Positions 38,850 to 47,405 of a stretch of 55,830 nt of DNA are shown piece by piece; the first letter of the stretch is position 1, and every line of letters begins with the position of its first letter. The notes under the pieces were generated by a model. The model was not told the DNA's origin and searched no databases. It saw only the letters and a list, made by a program, of their open reading frames with translations. A program made the position numbers and the translations under genes. The DNA comes from Kluyvera intermedia (lineage in GTDB: Bacteria > Pseudomonadota > Gammaproteobacteria > Enterobacterales > Enterobacteriaceae): NCBI RefSeq assembly GCF_021440345.1, contig NZ_JAKCNS010000030.1:1-55830 (forward strand), written 5' to 3'.

Positions 38850-39283
38850 TGGAAAAGAAAAACCGCCCCGTACAGCAGGCGGCTAACTCAGATATTCGCA
38901 CGTCTGATATTACGCCGACCACCAGCCCGGTACAAGTACCTAAGCGTACCCCAAAGAAACACCGCGCCCGCGTCTATATGCTGCGCACTGGCGTAGAGGG
39001 ATGGACAGAAAATGATATTCTGCGCTACTGCCGTCTTTCATCCGGGCGTAATTATGCGTCTGAACTGGAGCGCCAGCTTGATATTCAACTAGAGCGTATC
39101 GACGAGAAAAACCCGGATGGTATCGGCGCACACCTGCGCTACCGCTTTTCCTGCCGTGGCGACGTTCTCAAGGTGATCCAACTTGTGAACCATAACGCCG
39201 CCATTAATGAACATCACGGGTTATCTCAGCAGGATATTGCCGACATTCTGAACCTCTACCCGGACGCATTTAACGCCGCATAA
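38849..39283 (+). CDS. Unknown satellite protein, putative DNA-binding
   Basis: This 144-residue protein has a basic, Pro-rich N-terminus (VPKRTPKKHRARVYML) and a C-terminal helical part (SQQDIADILNLYPDAF) that could be a helix-turn-helix. Coupled to alpA by overlap and 13 bp before the Rha-like gene. I know no function. Confidence 0.75.
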   Translation: MEKKNRPVQQAANSDIRTSDITPTTSPVQVPKRTPKKHRARVYMLRTGVEGWTENDILRYCRLSSGRNYASELERQLDIQLERIDEKNPDGIGAHLRYRFSCRGDVLKVIQLVNHNAAINEHHGLSQQDIADILNLYPDAFNAA

Positions 39284-39296
39284 CGGAGCCGAAAAC

Positions 39297-39992
39297 ATGA
39301 CTATCGAAAAAAGCCGATTCAATTCGGAGGCCGCCCCACACCTCAACAACAGCCAGACCGATATTTTAATCATACGCAACCATGAGCCACGCATTGATTC
39401 CCGGCTGTTTGCTGATCACGTGGGGATAAAGCACAAAAACCTTTATGCGCTTATTAAGTCCCACAAAACAGAGTTACGCGAGCTGGGCACGCTTCCGTTT
39501 CAAACGGAGACGTGCGCACATGATACCGGGGCGACAGTCGCAAGGTTCGCGCTGATAAATGCCGACCAGTTTGATTATATGTGCCGCATTGTTCGTGGGC
39601 GCGATCCTGAGCGCATGAAGCGTTTTAAGCTGGACGTGACAAAGGCATTTGCTAAACGCCGCGCCGTCGACCCTGTACGCCGTGAATATCTGCCGGGCTA
39701 TCACGAGAGCCGGGAGGGACTGAAAGCGCTGGGAGCCGAAAAGCACCATTACATCAATCTGGCGCGTGCTGAAAACCGTGTCACTGGCCTGATGGGTGGC
39801 GAGCGCCGCAGCGCCACAGAGCAACAGTTGGGCGCGCTGATTGTAATGCAGAAGATTGAGCAAGCCGCCTTTGATGAAGCTATCCAAAACGGATTGTCAC
39901 CAACAGACGCAGTGCGCGAGGTATCCCGCCGCATGGAGACATTCGCCGCCCTGATGAGCGTAGCGCCGATGCTGGGGGCTAATCATGCGTAA
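39297..39992 (+). CDS. Rha-family phage regulatory protein
   Basis: This 231-residue protein has an N-terminal Rha domain (EPRIDSRLFADHVGIKHKNLYALIKSH), followed by FALINADQFDYMCRIVRGRDPE. Rha of phage phi80 interferes with growth in IHF-deficient hosts, and relatives act as phage regulators. The C-terminal half (about 130-231) is helical and unassigned. First gene of the long overlapping operon that ends with the primase-helicase. Confidence 0.8.
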   Translation: MTIEKSRFNSEAAPHLNNSQTDILIIRNHEPRIDSRLFADHVGIKHKNLYALIKSHKTELRELGTLPFQTETCAHDTGATVARFALINADQFDYMCRIVRGRDPERMKRFKLDVTKAFAKRRAVDPVRREYLPGYHESREGLKALGAEKHHYINLARAENRVTGLMGGERRSATEQQLGALIVMQKIEQAAFDEAIQNGLSPTDAVREVSRRMETFAALMSVAPMLGANHA

Positions 39993-40158
39993 CTCTACCC
40001 CATTACCCGGACACGTCTACAAAGACAGCCACGGCGCTACCGTGACCGTTGAGCGCGTCGAGTTTAATCGCGTGACGTTCTACCGAAGCGGTTATCAATT
40101 CCCGTGCGCCCAGCCTGTAGAACGATTCATCAAAGAGTTTTCGGAGGTGAAGCAATGA
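39985..40158 (+). CDS. DUF4222 family protein
   Basis: This 57-residue protein begins MRNSTPLPGHVYKDSHGATV and ends FIKEFSEVKQ, the usual DUF4222 pattern of small phage and satellite proteins. It overlaps the Rha-like gene by 8 bp and its stop overlaps the next start as ATGA. Function unknown. Confidence 0.8.
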   Translation: MRNSTPLPGHVYKDSHGATVTVERVEFNRVTFYRSGYQFPCAQPVERFIKEFSEVKQ

Positions 40159-40664
40159 CAACAGCAATGACCGCCGTCCAGAGTAAGGGTTTTCCCGTGG
40201 CTGGCAGCAAAGAGCCGGACGTGAACGGGCTACCGTTGTCGATGGTTCACCAGTGGCAGGAGTACCCGACGAAACGCACCTTTGCCGTTTCTGTATCTAC
40301 CGAGCTACGCCGCCAGTATTACCTGAATGACGCAGTTTTCAGTAAGGCAATGCGTAACGCGGGTTATGTTCCGGTGCGTACCCGCAGACTGACCGGAAAG
40401 CTGGCGAGTGTCTGGCTGTATCGAGTAACAGGCAATGACAAGGGGGTATGCACAGCAGAACCCGCGCCCCGCAAGGCTTCCGCGCCCGTTGTCCAGACCA
40501 TGACAAAGCCGCATCCGTGGTTTAAACGCGTGGCGCTCGATGGTAAATGGCAGCACGTCTACGCCGACCATATCCGCTTTCTGGCGAAGAAGCGTCACCG
40601 TGTAGATGGTGTACGTGTGCAGGGTTATACCGCTGGCGGGCTTACCGTAGAGGTGATCGCGTGA
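40155..40664 (+). CDS. Unknown satellite protein (169 residues)
   Basis: It begins MTTAMTAVQSKGFPVAGSKE; two parts, VSTELRRQYYLNDAVFSKAMRNAG and HVYADHIRFLAKKRHRVDGV, look like small winged or helical domains. The ATG at 40155 overlaps the previous stop; an in-frame start further upstream lies within the DUF4222 gene. The stop overlaps the next ATG by one base. Function unknown. Confidence 0.75.
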   Translation: MTTAMTAVQSKGFPVAGSKEPDVNGLPLSMVHQWQEYPTKRTFAVSVSTELRRQYYLNDAVFSKAMRNAGYVPVRTRRLTGKLASVWLYRVTGNDKGVCTAEPAPRKASAPVVQTMTKPHPWFKRVALDGKWQHVYADHIRFLAKKRHRVDGVRVQGYTAGGLTVEVIA

Positions 40665-41425
40665 TGTATGCAAATGTTAACGCTAACGACTCAGCAAAAC
40701 CCAAACGTTATAAGCCAGAAACGGGGGGGATTCTTCCCCAAATGGCTGATGTTGTGGAATGGATTGCTACCGCTGACAACCGCGCCACATGGACTTTCGA
40801 GACCAGTACGCGCACGGGACTTTTTGCACCAGTACGCGCACGCAAGGAAGGTTTTTCTGACATCACTACGCGAGGGGGAAATCATTCTACTGGCGGGAGT
40901 TTTCGGAGAAGTACGCGCGTGCGCGAAGGTGAGTTTTGCGAGTCCATAAAAAAGGGCTTGCTGATTATCGCCAACCCGGTTTATGGTTATAGCGCACTAG
41001 CAAAATCTGGTGTCGGGATTGGCGTCCCGGTAATTATCAGAGCGCACAACACGCGCCATGCGTGTTTTTTTGTGCCGCGCAGTTACACCTGTTCAATGGT
41101 GGACTGTATGGGGGCGGAGCAATCCGCGCCGGTTTCTCTGATTCCCGGTTACGCCAACCCTGTACAGTTCACCACCAGCGAAATTGGCGTTTCCGGTGGT
41201 GGTTCTCAAAACCATGAATCAGAGGCTGCCGCTATGCTGGCTACTACCCATACCCAAAATCCGCAATTCATCTGGTTAATCGCTGCCGTTCGCCGCGACA
41301 TGCCGACAATTACCGCCAAAATTCACCATATCGCCGCAGAGACTGAGCAGGAAGCCCGCCGTTCACTGGCGCGGGATCACGTCTGTTTCTTTGCCGGTCG
41401 TATCCGTCTGGAGGTGGCAGCATGA
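40664..41425 (+). CDS. Ash family / Icd-like protein with long N-terminal part
   Basis: The C-terminal part contains GYANPVQFTTSEIGVSGGG and then TTHTQNPQFIWLIAAVRRDMP and EQEARRSLARDHVCFFAG, the Phage_ASH / Icd-like domain related to host division inhibitors of P1 and P4. The 253-residue frame has an N-terminal half of low complexity, including GC-rich repeats, and an overlapping frame (40668-40949) is also open. Translation could start at several internal ATGs (e.g. the Met of MLATTHTQ, near 41233). The start is therefore uncertain; the domain is firm. Confidence 0.75.
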   Translation: MYANVNANDSAKPKRYKPETGGILPQMADVVEWIATADNRATWTFETSTRTGLFAPVRARKEGFSDITTRGGNHSTGGSFRRSTRVREGEFCESIKKGLLIIANPVYGYSALAKSGVGIGVPVIIRAHNTRHACFFVPRSYTCSMVDCMGAEQSAPVSLIPGYANPVQFTTSEIGVSGGGSQNHESEAAAMLATTHTQNPQFIWLIAAVRRDMPTITAKIHHIAAETEQEARRSLARDHVCFFAGRIRLEVAA

Positions 41426-41700
41426 GCCAGTTACCTGACCAGATTGAGGAAGCAACAGCAGTAAGTAACCGCATTCGTGCCGCGCTGGGTTGCGGTGAAA
41501 TCACCGAACCACACACCCCAGAGAATGTTTCACGCGCCCGCCTTTTGCGTGTACGTGCAGGCCTTTGCCATGTGCTGACGGAGATTATGCCCGGAATAAC
41601 AGCGAGCGCGGAACGTGACGAGTTGTATGCATGGTTGTTTGAGATTCACTCCGTGACAAGAGCTGAAGAGTGTCAGGCGAGACTGGAGGCGGACAAATGA
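41422..41700 (+). CDS. Unknown satellite protein (92 residues)
   Basis: A small helical protein starting MSQLPDQIEEATAVSNRIRA, coupled by ATGA overlaps on both sides. No family recognised. Confidence 0.75.
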   Translation: MSQLPDQIEEATAVSNRIRAALGCGEITEPHTPENVSRARLLRVRAGLCHVLTEIMPGITASAERDELYAWLFEIHSVTRAEECQARLEADK

Positions 41701-41897
41701 AACAGTTCCGAACTTTCGCTACCTGTCTTGATGGTGCGGGAGCGTCGATCCCGGTCACATGGTACGGCGAGGCCGAGACGCCCGATATTGCCGTTCAGTG
41801 TATGAGAGACGAAGCACACGGCAACGGCTGGAGCGTTGGGGCAATTATTTGTGTACAGCAGCGAAAAATCAGCAAGGGCGTAGAGGTGGCGGAATGA
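41697..41897 (+). CDS. Unknown satellite protein (66 residues)
   Basis: It starts MKQFRTFATCLDGAGASIPV and is predicted to be mostly beta. The ATG at 41697 overlaps the previous stop (ATGA) and its own stop overlaps the next ATG, supporting a real gene. Function unknown. Confidence 0.7.
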   Translation: MKQFRTFATCLDGAGASIPVTWYGEAETPDIAVQCMRDEAHGNGWSVGAIICVQQRKISKGVEVAE

Positions 41898-42520
41898 GCA
41901 ACGTATTGACCTTAAAGACGGATAATCCCGACCTGTTCCACGCAGAAGCCACACCGCACGGCGTAAACATCATGACCCGCAATGATGCCGGGATGTATGA
42001 GCATGTAGCCATTATCACCTATGAGAGCGCTGTAAGCCGTCTGGATGCGGGAGAGTACGACGATACGCCAGATATCGGCTACGCCATTCATTTTGCCGTT
42101 GCTGATGGCGGGGCGCGTGGCTGGTTCGACTTTACCGCGCAGCATAACGTCACTATGTGGCGCTGGCTGATTGCTGCGAAGTTCGTTTCTGAAATGAAGC
42201 GCGAAAACGGCACAACCTCCGTCACGGAGGCTGACGGCACAACATCGCAGGTGGCGATTTACTCCAATGGTAATGCGGGCATGGTGATTTACCCGTTTGC
42301 TGAACGGCTGGCGATGGCGAACAACATCGAGGGCGCAATGATTGAGCGATACGGCGTCGAACAGGGTACGGAAAACGCCATTGTGTTCTACCGCGCCATG
42401 CTGGATGCGGAGCGCGGAGAGTTAACCCCGTTCGGGCGTGAAACGCTGGCAGAGCTACACGATCACTTCATTGCTGATCTGAATGAAAACGGCTGGCCTG
42501 AAATGCCAGCGGCGCACTGA
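41894..42520 (+). CDS. Unknown satellite protein (208 residues)
   Basis: It starts MSNVLTLKTDNPDLFHAEAT. The open frame extends upstream through the preceding gene, but the ATG at 41894 has GGTGG upstream and overlaps that gene's stop. It lies 12 bp before the primase-helicase gene. I know similar proteins only from P4-like islands; no function. Confidence 0.75.
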   Translation: MSNVLTLKTDNPDLFHAEATPHGVNIMTRNDAGMYEHVAIITYESAVSRLDAGEYDDTPDIGYAIHFAVADGGARGWFDFTAQHNVTMWRWLIAAKFVSEMKRENGTTSVTEADGTTSQVAIYSNGNAGMVIYPFAERLAMANNIEGAMIERYGVEQGTENAIVFYRAMLDAERGELTPFGRETLAELHDHFIADLNENGWPEMPAAH

Positions 42521-42532
42521 GGGAGCGACACA

Positions 42533-44965
42533 ATGCGTAATATCGACCTTATCCGCGAAGTGACCACCGCCGCCGCTGGTAACTGGCCTTATGTGCTGGC
42601 TGGCCTGTCAATCGACGTGCCTGATTCATCACGCCGCCATGCCCCCTGCCCTGCATGTGGCGGTACGGATCGCTTCCGGTTCGACGACAACGGGCGCGGC
42701 AGCTTTATCTGCAACCAGTGCGGCGCGGGCGACGGGCTGGATTTAATCAAGCGGGTTAACAACTGCGACACCACGGAGGCGGCGCACCTTGCCGCTGATG
42801 TGCTGGGTATTGATTACCGGGCAGCGGAAACCGACCCGACAGCAGCCAGCCAGAGGCGGGAGCAAATGGAGTCTGAGCGCCAGAAACAGGCAGCAGAGGA
42901 CGCAGAGCAGCGAAGGGCTACGTTTGCCCGTCTGTATGCCGGAATGCGCCAGAGCGTCACACGGGGCGAATCTGAGTACCTGCAATCAAAAGGGCTGACC
43001 GGGTTTAACTATCCGGTTATGCCGGATGGTTCGTTATTGCTGGAGCTGGTGGACGAATCCGGCGCAGTGGCAGCAGCGCAGACCATTACACCGCAGGGAG
43101 AGAAGCGACTTCTGACAGGTTCAGCGAAGCGCGGGGCATATCACGCCGTAAACGCACCAGAACAGCCGCAGAGCGTATTAATTGCCGAGGGGCTGGCTAC
43201 CGCTCTGTCTGTTCACCTGATGCGCCCGGAGGCGCTCACAGTGGCGGCAATTGACGCCGGGAACCTGATCCACGTTGCCGGAGTAATGCGCCGGAAATAC
43301 CCGCAGTCGCAAATTATTATCGCCGCAGATAACGACCACCTTACAGCAGCCTCCGAAACCGGAGCCACCAACATCGGGAAGGAGGCCGCAGAGAAAGCAG
43401 CTTTATCCGTGGCTGGCTGGGTGGCGCTGCCGCCGACAGACCATAAAGCCGACTGGGACGACTACCGCCAGCAAAACGGGCTGGAAGCCGCTACAGCCGC
43501 TTTTAACGATTCGATGTACCAGATTCAGGGGGATGCCGTGAAACCACAACTACAGGCCATTGAGGGCGGTAAATCCCGCCGTAAAGCCGATGCCGGAGAT
43601 ATTGCACAAATGGCAGCCAGCCAGAAAGCGCGGTTGCTTTCATCTCGCTGGGATATGTTGGCGGTTAACCCTGATAGTGGCGCTGTTTACTGCTACGAAT
43701 CTGGCGTATGGGTGAAGCTACCAGACAGCGAATTAGAAAGGGTTATGGTGGCAATTTTCGACGAGCACGAAGCCCACTACACCGAAAAGGGGATTAAATC
43801 GGTTGTCGCAACCATGAAACTGCAAATCCCGGTAATTGGTGAGCGGAGCGGGGATCTGATTGGTTTTGATAACGGCGTTTATGACCTCGCCGCACAGACG
43901 TTTTCCGCCCATTCGCCTGGTAACTGGCTGATGAACCACAATGGGATCACCTACACCCCGCCAGCGCCGGGGGAGAATATTTCCACCAGCGCCCCCGATT
44001 TTACCCGTTGGCTGAATCATGCAACGGCTGGCGACCATCATAAGGCCGAGCGTATCAAAGCAGCCTTGTTTATGGTGCTGGCGAAGCGTCACGACTGGCA
44101 GCTATTCATTGAGGTAACTGGCGAGGGCGGCAGTGGGAAATCCGTATTCAGCAGCATAGCAACCACGCTGGCAGGTGAACACAACACCGCCAGCGGTAGC
44201 ATGATGACGTTGGACACCGCTCGAGGAAGGGCGCAGTTCGTGGGCAAAAGTCTCATTATCATGCCTGACCAGACCCGCTATGTTGGAGAGGGTGCGGGGA
44301 TTAAGGCCATTACGGGCGGCGATCCGGTAGAGATTGATGGGAAATATGAAAAGCAGTTCACAACCGTGCTAAATGCCGTTGTTATGGCAACCAATAACGA
44401 GCCGATGACATTCACGGAGCGAAACGGGGGCATTGCCCGCCGCCGCGTGATATTCCCGTTTAATAACCCGGTATCAGACGCAGACAAAGACCCGGATTTA
44501 ACCGCAAAAATCAGGCGAGAAATCCCGGTGATTATCCGCCACCTGCTAACCACCTTTGCCGACCAGAACAAAGCAAAAGCACTATTACTTGAGCAGCGCG
44601 ATTCTCAGGAGGCGCTAGACGTTAAACGCGGCACAGATCCGGTTATCGATATGTGTGCGGCACTTTTTTTCATGAACGAACCCAAAGGCATGATGATGGG
44701 CGGAGGTACATGGGCAGGCCAGCCAGAGCCGAGGGCGTATCTTTATCATCTTTACCTGGCGTTTATGGAGTATCACGGGCTGGGTAAACCGCTTTCCGTC
44801 AATAAGTTTTCACGCGCCATAAAATCAGCAGCAAAAGAGTACCGAGCCAGCTACCTGACGCGAAGCATTAACGGCAGAGCGCAAACCAACGTGGGCTATA
44901 ACGAGATGGCTGAGGAGTTCATCCCCCGTGCTTACGGTGTGGAGAGCGGGCAGAGTGATGATTGA
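42533..44965 (+). CDS. P4 alpha-like primase-helicase replication protein
   Basis: This 810-residue replication initiator is related to P4 alpha (777 aa), which unites primase, helicase and origin recognition. An N-terminal zinc ribbon holds CPAC and CNQC (about 38-66). The primase/Toprim-like part has VLIAEGLATALSVHL and IIIAADNDHLTAA (about 215-270). The superfamily 3 helicase has Walker A GEGGSGKSVFSS (about 529-540), Walker B-like LIIMPDQTRY and MATNNEPMTFTERNGGIARR. The C-terminal about 80 residues probably bind the origin. An iteron cluster follows directly. Confidence 0.93.
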   Translation: MRNIDLIREVTTAAAGNWPYVLAGLSIDVPDSSRRHAPCPACGGTDRFRFDDNGRGSFICNQCGAGDGLDLIKRVNNCDTTEAAHLAADVLGIDYRAAETDPTAASQRREQMESERQKQAAEDAEQRRATFARLYAGMRQSVTRGESEYLQSKGLTGFNYPVMPDGSLLLELVDESGAVAAAQTITPQGEKRLLTGSAKRGAYHAVNAPEQPQSVLIAEGLATALSVHLMRPEALTVAAIDAGNLIHVAGVMRRKYPQSQIIIAADNDHLTAASETGATNIGKEAAEKAALSVAGWVALPPTDHKADWDDYRQQNGLEAATAAFNDSMYQIQGDAVKPQLQAIEGGKSRRKADAGDIAQMAASQKARLLSSRWDMLAVNPDSGAVYCYESGVWVKLPDSELERVMVAIFDEHEAHYTEKGIKSVVATMKLQIPVIGERSGDLIGFDNGVYDLAAQTFSAHSPGNWLMNHNGITYTPPAPGENISTSAPDFTRWLNHATAGDHHKAERIKAALFMVLAKRHDWQLFIEVTGEGGSGKSVFSSIATTLAGEHNTASGSMMTLDTARGRAQFVGKSLIIMPDQTRYVGEGAGIKAITGGDPVEIDGKYEKQFTTVLNAVVMATNNEPMTFTERNGGIARRRVIFPFNNPVSDADKDPDLTAKIRREIPVIIRHLLTTFADQNKAKALLLEQRDSQEALDVKRGTDPVIDMCAALFFMNEPKGMMMGGGTWAGQPEPRAYLYHLYLAFMEYHGLGKPLSVNKFSRAIKSAAKEYRASYLTRSINGRAQTNVGYNEMAEEFIPRAYGVESGQSDD

Positions 44966-44983
44966 AACTTTTACGGCAGCACT

Positions 44984-45231
44984 TATCCCTACTGCCCTAC
45001 TAAAAACGAGACGAGGCCAGACGTAGCAAGGATTTAAACTAGGTAGGGATATATATTTTTATCCCTACTTATCCCTACTTATCCCTACCAAATAAAACAG
45101 GCAGTAAAATGCCGTTGAAGTGATTTAGTAGGGATAAGTAGGGTTATGTAGGGCAACAAAATTGAATGCCTACCAGTCTGAAAGCCTTGCCATTCGTGGC
45201 CTGAGCCAGTTAGTAGGGATTGGTAGGGATA
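44984..45231. repeat. Iteron array GTAGGGATA, candidate replication origin
   Basis: Ten copies of GTAGGGATA or its complement TATCCCTAC lie at 44984, 45043, 45060, 45070, 45080, 45128, 45138, 45148, 45213 and 45223; a few carry one or two changes. Within clusters the spacing is exactly 10 bp, one helical turn. Two facing copies (45043-45051 and 45060-45068) flank the AT-rich TATATTTT. This lies between the initiator gene and ssb and has no ORF. P4 alpha itself uses a different iteron (GGTGAACAG type), so specificity has probably diverged. Confidence 0.8.
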
Positions 45232-45345
45232 TTACACCCCCAAAAAGATTCTATGGGGGGGGTAGCTTAAAACGAAGGTGTCCAACAATAAGACGGAGCC
45301 GGGTAATCTTCATTAGAAAAACTAATAATTCGAGGTATTCGCAAA

Positions 45346-45807
45346 ATGACAGCACAGATATCAGCCTACGGGCGTTTAGTCGCAGACCCGCAGACCCGCA
45401 CCACAGCAAACGGTACAAGCATGGCAATGGGGCGTTTAGCGGTGGCACTGCCATGCCATGCAGCAGAGGGCGGAGAGGTTACTTTCTGGCTGGGCGTGGT
45501 GGCATTCGGCAAACAGGCCGACGCACTGGCAGGACACGTTAAAGGCGATTTAGTCAGTGTTGCCGGAGCGATGCAGATCAATCAGTGGACGGGCAAGGAT
45601 GGCGGTACACAGCAAGGTTATCAGGTAGTAGCCGACAGTGTGATCAGCGCCAGAACGGTACGCCCCGGCGGGAAGCGGGCCGAATCAGTCAAAGCAAGCG
45701 GAGCCAGCAGAGGCCACGCAACACAATCCGCGCCGGGATGGGAGTTATATAACACCCCTGATGATTTTGACCAGCGCCCGCCGTTTGATGATGAAGATCC
45801 ATTCTGA
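45346..45807 (+). CDS. ssb: Single-stranded DNA-binding protein homologue
   Basis: This 153-residue protein has an N-terminal OB fold (about 1-105) with SAYGRLVADPQTRTTANGTSM, VTFWLGVVAFGKQADALAGHV and GDLVSVAGAMQINQW, typical of SSB. A short disordered linker follows. The C-terminus reads RPPFDDEDPF, an SSB-type acidic tip where the usual DDIPF is DEDPF. It follows the origin and probably serves the element's own replication. Confidence 0.9.
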   Translation: MTAQISAYGRLVADPQTRTTANGTSMAMGRLAVALPCHAAEGGEVTFWLGVVAFGKQADALAGHVKGDLVSVAGAMQINQWTGKDGGTQQGYQVVADSVISARTVRPGGKRAESVKASGASRGHATQSAPGWELYNTPDDFDQRPPFDDEDPF

Positions 45808-45818
45808 GGGGGATACAC

Positions 45819-46130
45819 ATGGTAAACGACAGTAAAGCCGAGGATCTGGAAGCAAAAGGGCTGTACCGACGCGCCGCCGCGCGATGGATGGAAGTCATGC
45901 TGTTATGCACCGAGGACGATGATCGGGAATGGATAAAGCGCCGCCGTGAAACGTGTCTGGAGAACGTGAAGCGCCCGCCCGTGAAGGTTGAGGACTTTGG
46001 CGATCTGCATAAAGCTGTTACCGAAACGCAACACCGCATGGGGATAGCGCAACCGAACGGTAACGCCTTCCGGTTAAATGGCGGCAAGAAGCAACGACAG
46101 GCCACCATCGGGGGCGACTGTTCGCAGTAA
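45819..46130 (+). CDS. PerC-family transcriptional regulator
   Basis: This 103-residue protein has KAEDLEAKGLYRRAAARWMEV and DREWIKRRRETCLENV, the PerC signature. PerC relatives are activators on enteric mobile elements. It lies 11 bp after ssb. The gene end already carries the first TTCGCAGTAA motifs of the repeat region downstream. Confidence 0.85.
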   Translation: MVNDSKAEDLEAKGLYRRAAARWMEVMLLCTEDDDREWIKRRRETCLENVKRPPVKVEDFGDLHKAVTETQHRMGIAQPNGNAFRLNGGKKQRQATIGGDCSQ

Positions 46131-46551
46131 TGTTCGCACTAAAACGGCTGTAAATTCTGGACTGTCCTGGACGGATTTTAAACCCTCGTAGCGCTAAACC
46201 CGCGCCAGTCGCGGGCTGGAAGCCATATTCGATTTAGGCAGTCCAAAATATTCAGGTTCGCGCCACTGGTTCGCAGTACGCAGTCAGGTACGCGGCAAAA
46301 CTGCGCATTCAGCGTGCGTACCGCCGGATGAATATTGCGAATTGCGCAGTTTCCAAAGTAACCACGGAAAACGAAACGGATACCAATGCGCAAACAATCC
46401 TGAAACCCGCTCCATTACTGGATTTATAGATATACAGTGCGCAAAGTAGTGCACAATTCGCAGTCAAATACGCATATTATTTCGTATTCAATTTGCGCAC
46501 CGTTCGCAGTTAATGCGCAGTAATTCGCAGTTAATGCGCAGTAATTCGCAG
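46121..46551. repeat. TTCGCAGTTAA / TGCGCAGTAA repeat region (no gene)
   Basis: About 430 bp without a gene. Copies of NCGCAGT occur at 46121, 46133 (TTCGCACT), 46272 and 46279, and as inverted TGCGCA motifs in between. At 46503-46544 a 21-bp unit (TTCGCAGTTAATGCGCAGTAA) is duplicated in tandem, with a partial third copy ending at the AGGAGG ribosome site of the next gene. About 10.5-bp half-periods place copies on one helix face. This fits operators or a second iteron set. Confidence 0.75.
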
Positions 46552-46562
46552 GAGGCCAGCCA

Positions 46563-47174
46563 GTGAGAGACAGAACGCGCAGCTATACCACCGACCTGCC
46601 CCGTATAGGGTTGCCATTCCTTGCGAACATGCGTAGCAGGCTGGCGGACGCCGAACCGGGGACGCAGCTTTATACCCAGACCGAAAGCGGAACGTTGTAT
46701 GCCTTCCGGCAAGCCGACAGCTACGCCATGACAATCAACGGCGTGACGCGGGCGATTCGCACTACAACCACGCAGGCCGGGTATGGCGTGCGGGAATGGT
46801 ACGTTTGTCCCCACTGTATGAAGCGGGCTGCAAAGCTGTATATCGGCAAGAAAGACATTGGCTGCCGGGCGTGTTGGAAACTTCACTATAAAAGCCAGAG
46901 TGCCGACAGACTGGACAGGATGTGCATGAAGATACGCCAGCAGCGACACGCGATATGGGGCAACAATGACCTTACCAATAATCTGTTTAATGACATTCGC
47001 ATGTTCCCGAAGCCAAAGGGGATGCGCTGGGCTACGTTTGACAGGAAGCGGGCAGAGTTGTCAGCAATGGAGATGGCTTACTGGCAGGCATTCAGTCCGG
47101 TAGTAGATAGAATCACGGGCGTGATTGAGCGTAAGACGGGGAAAGCAGCGAGAGGCATTGGCCTGACTTTGTAA
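46563..47174 (+). CDS. Unknown satellite protein with a zinc-ribbon motif
   Basis: This 203-residue protein has four Cys in YVCPHCMKRAA and IGCRACWKLHYKSQSADR, a likely zinc ribbon (about 81-108), and a helical basic C-terminus (ERKTGKAARG). The start is GTG at 46563 with AGGAGG 7 bases upstream, immediately after the 21-bp tandem repeats. I know similar proteins from P4-like and prophage regions only; a DNA- or RNA-binding role is inference. Confidence 0.75.
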   Translation: MRDRTRSYTTDLPRIGLPFLANMRSRLADAEPGTQLYTQTESGTLYAFRQADSYAMTINGVTRAIRTTTTQAGYGVREWYVCPHCMKRAAKLYIGKKDIGCRACWKLHYKSQSADRLDRMCMKIRQQRHAIWGNNDLTNNLFNDIRMFPKPKGMRWATFDRKRAELSAMEMAYWQAFSPVVDRITGVIERKTGKAARGIGLTL

Positions 47175-47405
47175 AAGCAAAACGCCCGCACGGGGCGTCA
47201 AGGAACGGGATAGACTTCTGCGACAATTTGCATTCGCCGCCAATATAGCAAGCCGTCCACATCAAGCAATAAACTATCACCGGGAGGGGGAGGCCAAATC
47301 TCTGCAACCCTGAGCCTTAAGGACTGCCCGCCCCATCGTTTTTTTATACCCGCGAAAAATGAAATTTAATCCGGGCGTGTTTCATCCTTCCAGAGGGTAT
47401 GACGT
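47175..47405. other. Short intergenic region
   Basis: Just after the zinc-ribbon gene is AACGCCC-GCAC-GGGGCGT, an imperfect hairpin that may end its transcript. No gene is visible up to 47405. Confidence 0.5.

Noticed and set aside
40797..40930. P4 CI immunity RNA
   Set aside because: The position in the operon is suggestive, but I could not recognise the known CI RNA sequence or structure, so no ncRNA is called.
40668..40949. 93-residue ORF overlapping the Ash gene in another frame
   Set aside because: No recognisable family and it is covered by the Ash-family frame, which has the operon overlap at both ends. Kept only as a note because the region is unusual.
44966..45345. CRISPR array suggested by the regular short repeats
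   Set aside because: Repeats are 9 bp with 10-bp spacing and occur in both orientations, without spacers; they fit iterons.
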